Shown here: positions 7,396-8,860 of the stretch, one piece after another
Numbering within the stretch: position 1 is the first letter of the stretch
Layout: each line of letters begins with the position of its first letter
Assembly (NCBI GenBank): GCA_966112985.1
Contig: CBHWET010000205.1
Span: 1-8,860, forward strand
Source: CBHWET01 sp966112985
GTDB taxonomy: Bacteria; Verrucomicrobiota; Verrucomicrobiia; Limisphaerales; JACDHS01
Reading direction: 5' to 3'
DNA length: 8,860 nucleotides
Notes under the pieces: model-generated
Told to the model about the DNA's origin: nothing
The model's input: only the letters and a program-made list of their open reading frames with translations
Database searches by the model: none
Position numbers and translations under genes: made by a program

Positions 7396-7905
7396 TTAAG
7401 CTGGCGGGTTAACTGAAGGGAACAGGCCTTGCAAAGCGATGCAGAAATTCAGCGTAAGATAAGGCATCATGTTGTTGTGTGGCTGGCTGCCTCCTACACT
7501 GGTTACGGCTTCGGGTCTCATGGCGACGAACGAAGCGGGCATGCCATATCCATTGGCCGGGTTCTTGGCTAAAATTTTATTGGTCGGCGAAATCTCTGTC
7601 CCGGCGTTGTTGTCGACGTTTACGGCATGAGTATGTGTCGGAAGCTGCTGAATATTCACCGTGACTGAAGTGGATCCCGCGGCTTCACCCAGAGTATGAC
7701 CGTTCCCCATATGGATGGGAACTCGTCCCCGCAAATTGGGCAGAGCAAACGTGGTTTGCCCATTTCCGCCATAAGTCGTGCCCAAAAGTGAAAATAAAGC
7801 CTGATTCTGATTGATCGGAAGCAATTGTCCGTTGCAGAGCGCCCAACCCTTCGGCGGGAAATTGAAACTCATGATCTTTATTTCCGAAAGAAATGGTTCT
7901 GACAT
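7396..7905 (-). CDS. Phage tail-collar domain protein, MdpB-like paralogue 3 (first of the triplet)
   Basis: A 169-residue tail-collar (COG4675) protein, closest of the three to the family consensus. Blocks in order are EPFLSEIKIMSFNFPPKGWA, LCNGQLLPINQNQALFSLLG, TTYGGNG, LPNLRGRVPIHMGNGHTLGE (55-74), LPTHTHAV (88-95, HxH as His91/His93) and GGSQPHNNMMPYLTLNFCIA (138-157). It has a glycine- and asparagine-rich variable middle at about 97-130. No export signal is visible. It is transcribed first of the three collar genes, 47 nt after the Tat-signal DUF6916 gene. The start ATG lacks a Shine-Dalgarno sequence (CTATTTGCAACTCGT upstream), but the MSEPF-type N-terminus aligns with MPEPY of paralogue 2 and MDPF of paralogue 1, which supports it. 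Confidence 0.93.
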   Translation of the reverse strand: MSEPFLSEIKIMSFNFPPKGWALCNGQLLPINQNQALFSLLGTTYGGNGQTTFALPNLRGRVPIHMGNGHTLGEAAGSTSVTVNIQQLPTHTHAVNVDNNAGTEISPTNKILAKNPANGYGMPASFVAMRPEAVTSVGGSQPHNNMMPYLTLNFCIALQGLFPSVNPPA

Positions 7906-7952
7906 ACGAGTTGCAAATAGTTACGCTCGCCCGGTGCTTCAGCCAATTGATT

Positions 7953-8390
7953 TTACCATGTCGCGGCGATGTTGCGACGGTTAAAAACCGCTTCGTAATA
8001 CCGATACTTTTGATCCTTGCCCATTGGCACAATAAACAGGGGAAAAGTTACGAACTGTTTGTGTTGAAAAGTATACGTGTCCTGAGCCATCGGCGCATCA
8101 ACCGGTCCGCGGAATAGCAATGAAAACCGTTCATTTTTGCGATCAGCGGCTTTCAGCGGGTGTCTTCCCAATGATCGCGTCGATGCGAGCTTCACGCGAA
8201 TCAATTCCAATTCGACATTTGTCGACGCATCCATTTGGACGAGGAAAATGGTTTTTAGATTGCGGCGGAAATTCGCCATGGCCATCGGGTCCAGTTCGCG
8301 CGGGCCAGCGAGCATAACGGACGGAGCAGCAGCCACGGCAACGGCAGCAACTTTAGAGCAGCCCATGAGAAACTGACGGCGTGTGTTCAT
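7953..8390 (-). CDS. DUF6916-like protein with twin-arginine signal peptide
   Basis: A 145-residue protein. Residues 1-29 are a Tat signal: NTRRQFLMG supplies the twin arginines (R4, R5) followed by Phe-Leu, then an Ala/Val-rich hydrophobic stretch (12-28), with cleavage probably near Ala28. This predicts export in folded form. The mature part (about 45-138) matches the neighbouring gene at 8526 in its key blocks: VELELIRV, ERFSLLFRGPVDAPMAQDTY, FQH, FPLFIVPMG and YYEAVFNRR. The pattern fits the small DUF6916 family as I remember it; function unknown. The Cys at 11 lies before the hydrophobic core, so a lipoprotein is unlikely. It is encoded 47 nt before the tail-collar triplet and 135 nt after the other DUF6916-like gene. 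The ATG at 8390 is supported by the Tat motif directly after it. Confidence 0.85.
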   Translation of the reverse strand: MNTRRQFLMGCSKVAAVAVAAAPSVMLAGPRELDPMAMANFRRNLKTIFLVQMDASTNVELELIRVKLASTRSLGRHPLKAADRKNERFSLLFRGPVDAPMAQDTYTFQHKQFVTFPLFIVPMGKDQKYRYYEAVFNRRNIAATW

Positions 8391-8424
8391 TGAATTCTGC
8401 TCAATTTCTCATGGTAAGGCAAAA

Positions 8425-8444
8425 CGCGGACACTCGCGGACAGT
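8425..8444. repeat. Short 10-bp tandem direct repeat between the two DUF6916-like genes
   Basis: CGCGGACACT at 8425-8434 is followed directly by CGCGGACAGT at 8435-8444, with one mismatch. It lies in the 135-nt gap upstream of the Tat-signal gene, 35 nt from its ATG. Direct repeats spaced by one helical turn are a common arrangement for response-regulator binding sites, so an operator is possible. There is no other support, and chance cannot be excluded for such a short repeat. Confidence 0.3.
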
Positions 8445-8525
8445 TATTGCTTCGACCGATGATTTGAGTCGTAGCAGTAACGCAAATCCGAATACGAAAA
8501 TCAAGTTATTAGGGTGAGAGCCAGG

Positions 8526-8846
8526 TTAGCTTTTCGGCCTTGGACGGCTAAAAATCGCTTCATATTCCATTGCCGCAGCGGTTCGTCCCACGGGGACAAT
8601 GAACAAATGAAATTGCCCAATTTCGGCGTGCTCAAAGAGATAAGTCATCTGCGTGAGCGGCTGATCAACGCGGCCGAGAAATATCAATGAGAAGGTATCC
8701 GTCGGAGAGGTGGCAGTGGAACGCGAGTTTGCCGCAGCCAGTTCGAGTTCAATGTTTCGGTTCTCAGCGATGTAAACCTTGAACTTTGTTTTTACCAGTT
8801 TGGAAAAAACCGAAAGTGTTAATTGATCTAAAGGAGTATTTGGCAC
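8526..8846 (-). CDS. DUF6916-like protein without visible signal peptide (5' end uncertain)
   Basis: 106 residues as read from a GTG at 8846. The sequence has LDQLTLSVF near the N-terminus, then NIELELAAA (31-39), TFSLIFLGRVDQPLTQMTYL (51-70), FEHAEIG, FHLFIVPVG (79-87) and EYEAIFSRPRP (94-104). These blocks line up one by one with the Tat-exported protein encoded downstream, so the two are paralogues. The function of the DUF6916 family is unknown. The frame stays open from the GTG to the right edge of the window (five more codons), and no Shine-Dalgarno sequence precedes the GTG, so the true start may lie outside and a signal peptide cannot be excluded. It is probably the first or an early gene of the cluster that continues into the tail-collar triplet. 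The 135-nt gap to the next gene leaves room for a second promoter. Confidence 0.8.
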   Translation of the reverse strand: MPNTPLDQLTLSVFSKLVKTKFKVYIAENRNIELELAAANSRSTATSPTDTFSLIFLGRVDQPLTQMTYLFEHAEIGQFHLFIVPVGRTAAAMEYEAIFSRPRPKS

Positions 8847-8860
8847 GGCGAAACTTGTTT

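Noticed and set aside
7953..8390. Lipoprotein reading of the LMGC sequence at residues 8-11 of the Tat-signal protein
   Set aside because: The Cys precedes the hydrophobic core instead of following it, so it is not positioned as a lipobox.
5202..8860. Prophage remnant or R-type pyocin/contractile injection system
   Set aside because: Only fibre-tip/collar-type proteins are present. No sheath, tube, baseplate, tape measure, holin, lysin or integrase gene is seen in the window.

Overview
The window looks like chromosomal DNA from a free-living, Gram-negative-type bacterium. Base composition is moderate. Several start codons lack a Shine-Dalgarno sequence. There is a very large Asn/Thr/Gly-rich beta-helix surface protein, a Tat-exported small protein and a set of phage-tail-collar ('microcystin-dependent protein') paralogues. 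That gene mix is what I would expect from soil or freshwater Verrucomicrobiota or a similar phylum such as Acidobacteriota. No rRNA, tRNA or marker gene is present, so the assignment is an inference of low confidence.

Layout. (1) Positions 1-3146, minus strand: the N-terminal 1048 codons of a giant secreted protein, with a signal peptide, a DUF11-like segment, a cadherin/Ig-like segment and then a long right-handed parallel beta-helix. The reading frame is open across the whole stretch and runs off the left edge. (2) 3147-3524: a 378-bp divergent intergenic region with no convincing gene. (3) 3525-5156, plus strand: a membrane sensor histidine kinase with a periplasmic solute-binding-protein sensor and no partner regulator in view. 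(4) 5202-8846 or beyond, minus strand: seven collinear genes, convergent with the kinase. In transcription order they are a DUF6916-like protein, a second DUF6916-like protein with a twin-arginine signal, three tandem tail-collar proteins of 169, 172 and 169 residues, a GNAT acetyltransferase, and a COG1926-type phosphoribosyltransferase. The last five are spaced -4 to 15 nt apart and are almost certainly one operon. The two DUF6916 genes lie 47 and 135 nt apart upstream.

The seven-gene cluster is the most interesting part. It carries receptor-tip-like phage proteins with no capsid, sheath, tube, baseplate, portal, integrase or lysis genes, so it does not look like a prophage or a contractile injection machine. 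The working hypothesis is a domesticated tail-fibre-tip system that builds a surface or exported assembly. The three collar paralogues all keep the HxH motif that binds metal in phage fibre tips and could form a heterotrimer. The DUF6916 pair would be accessory proteins, and the acetyltransferase and phosphoribosyltransferase would act in modification or metabolism. The beta-helix giant is a plausible surface partner, but it is separated from the cluster by the kinase gene, so that link is inference.
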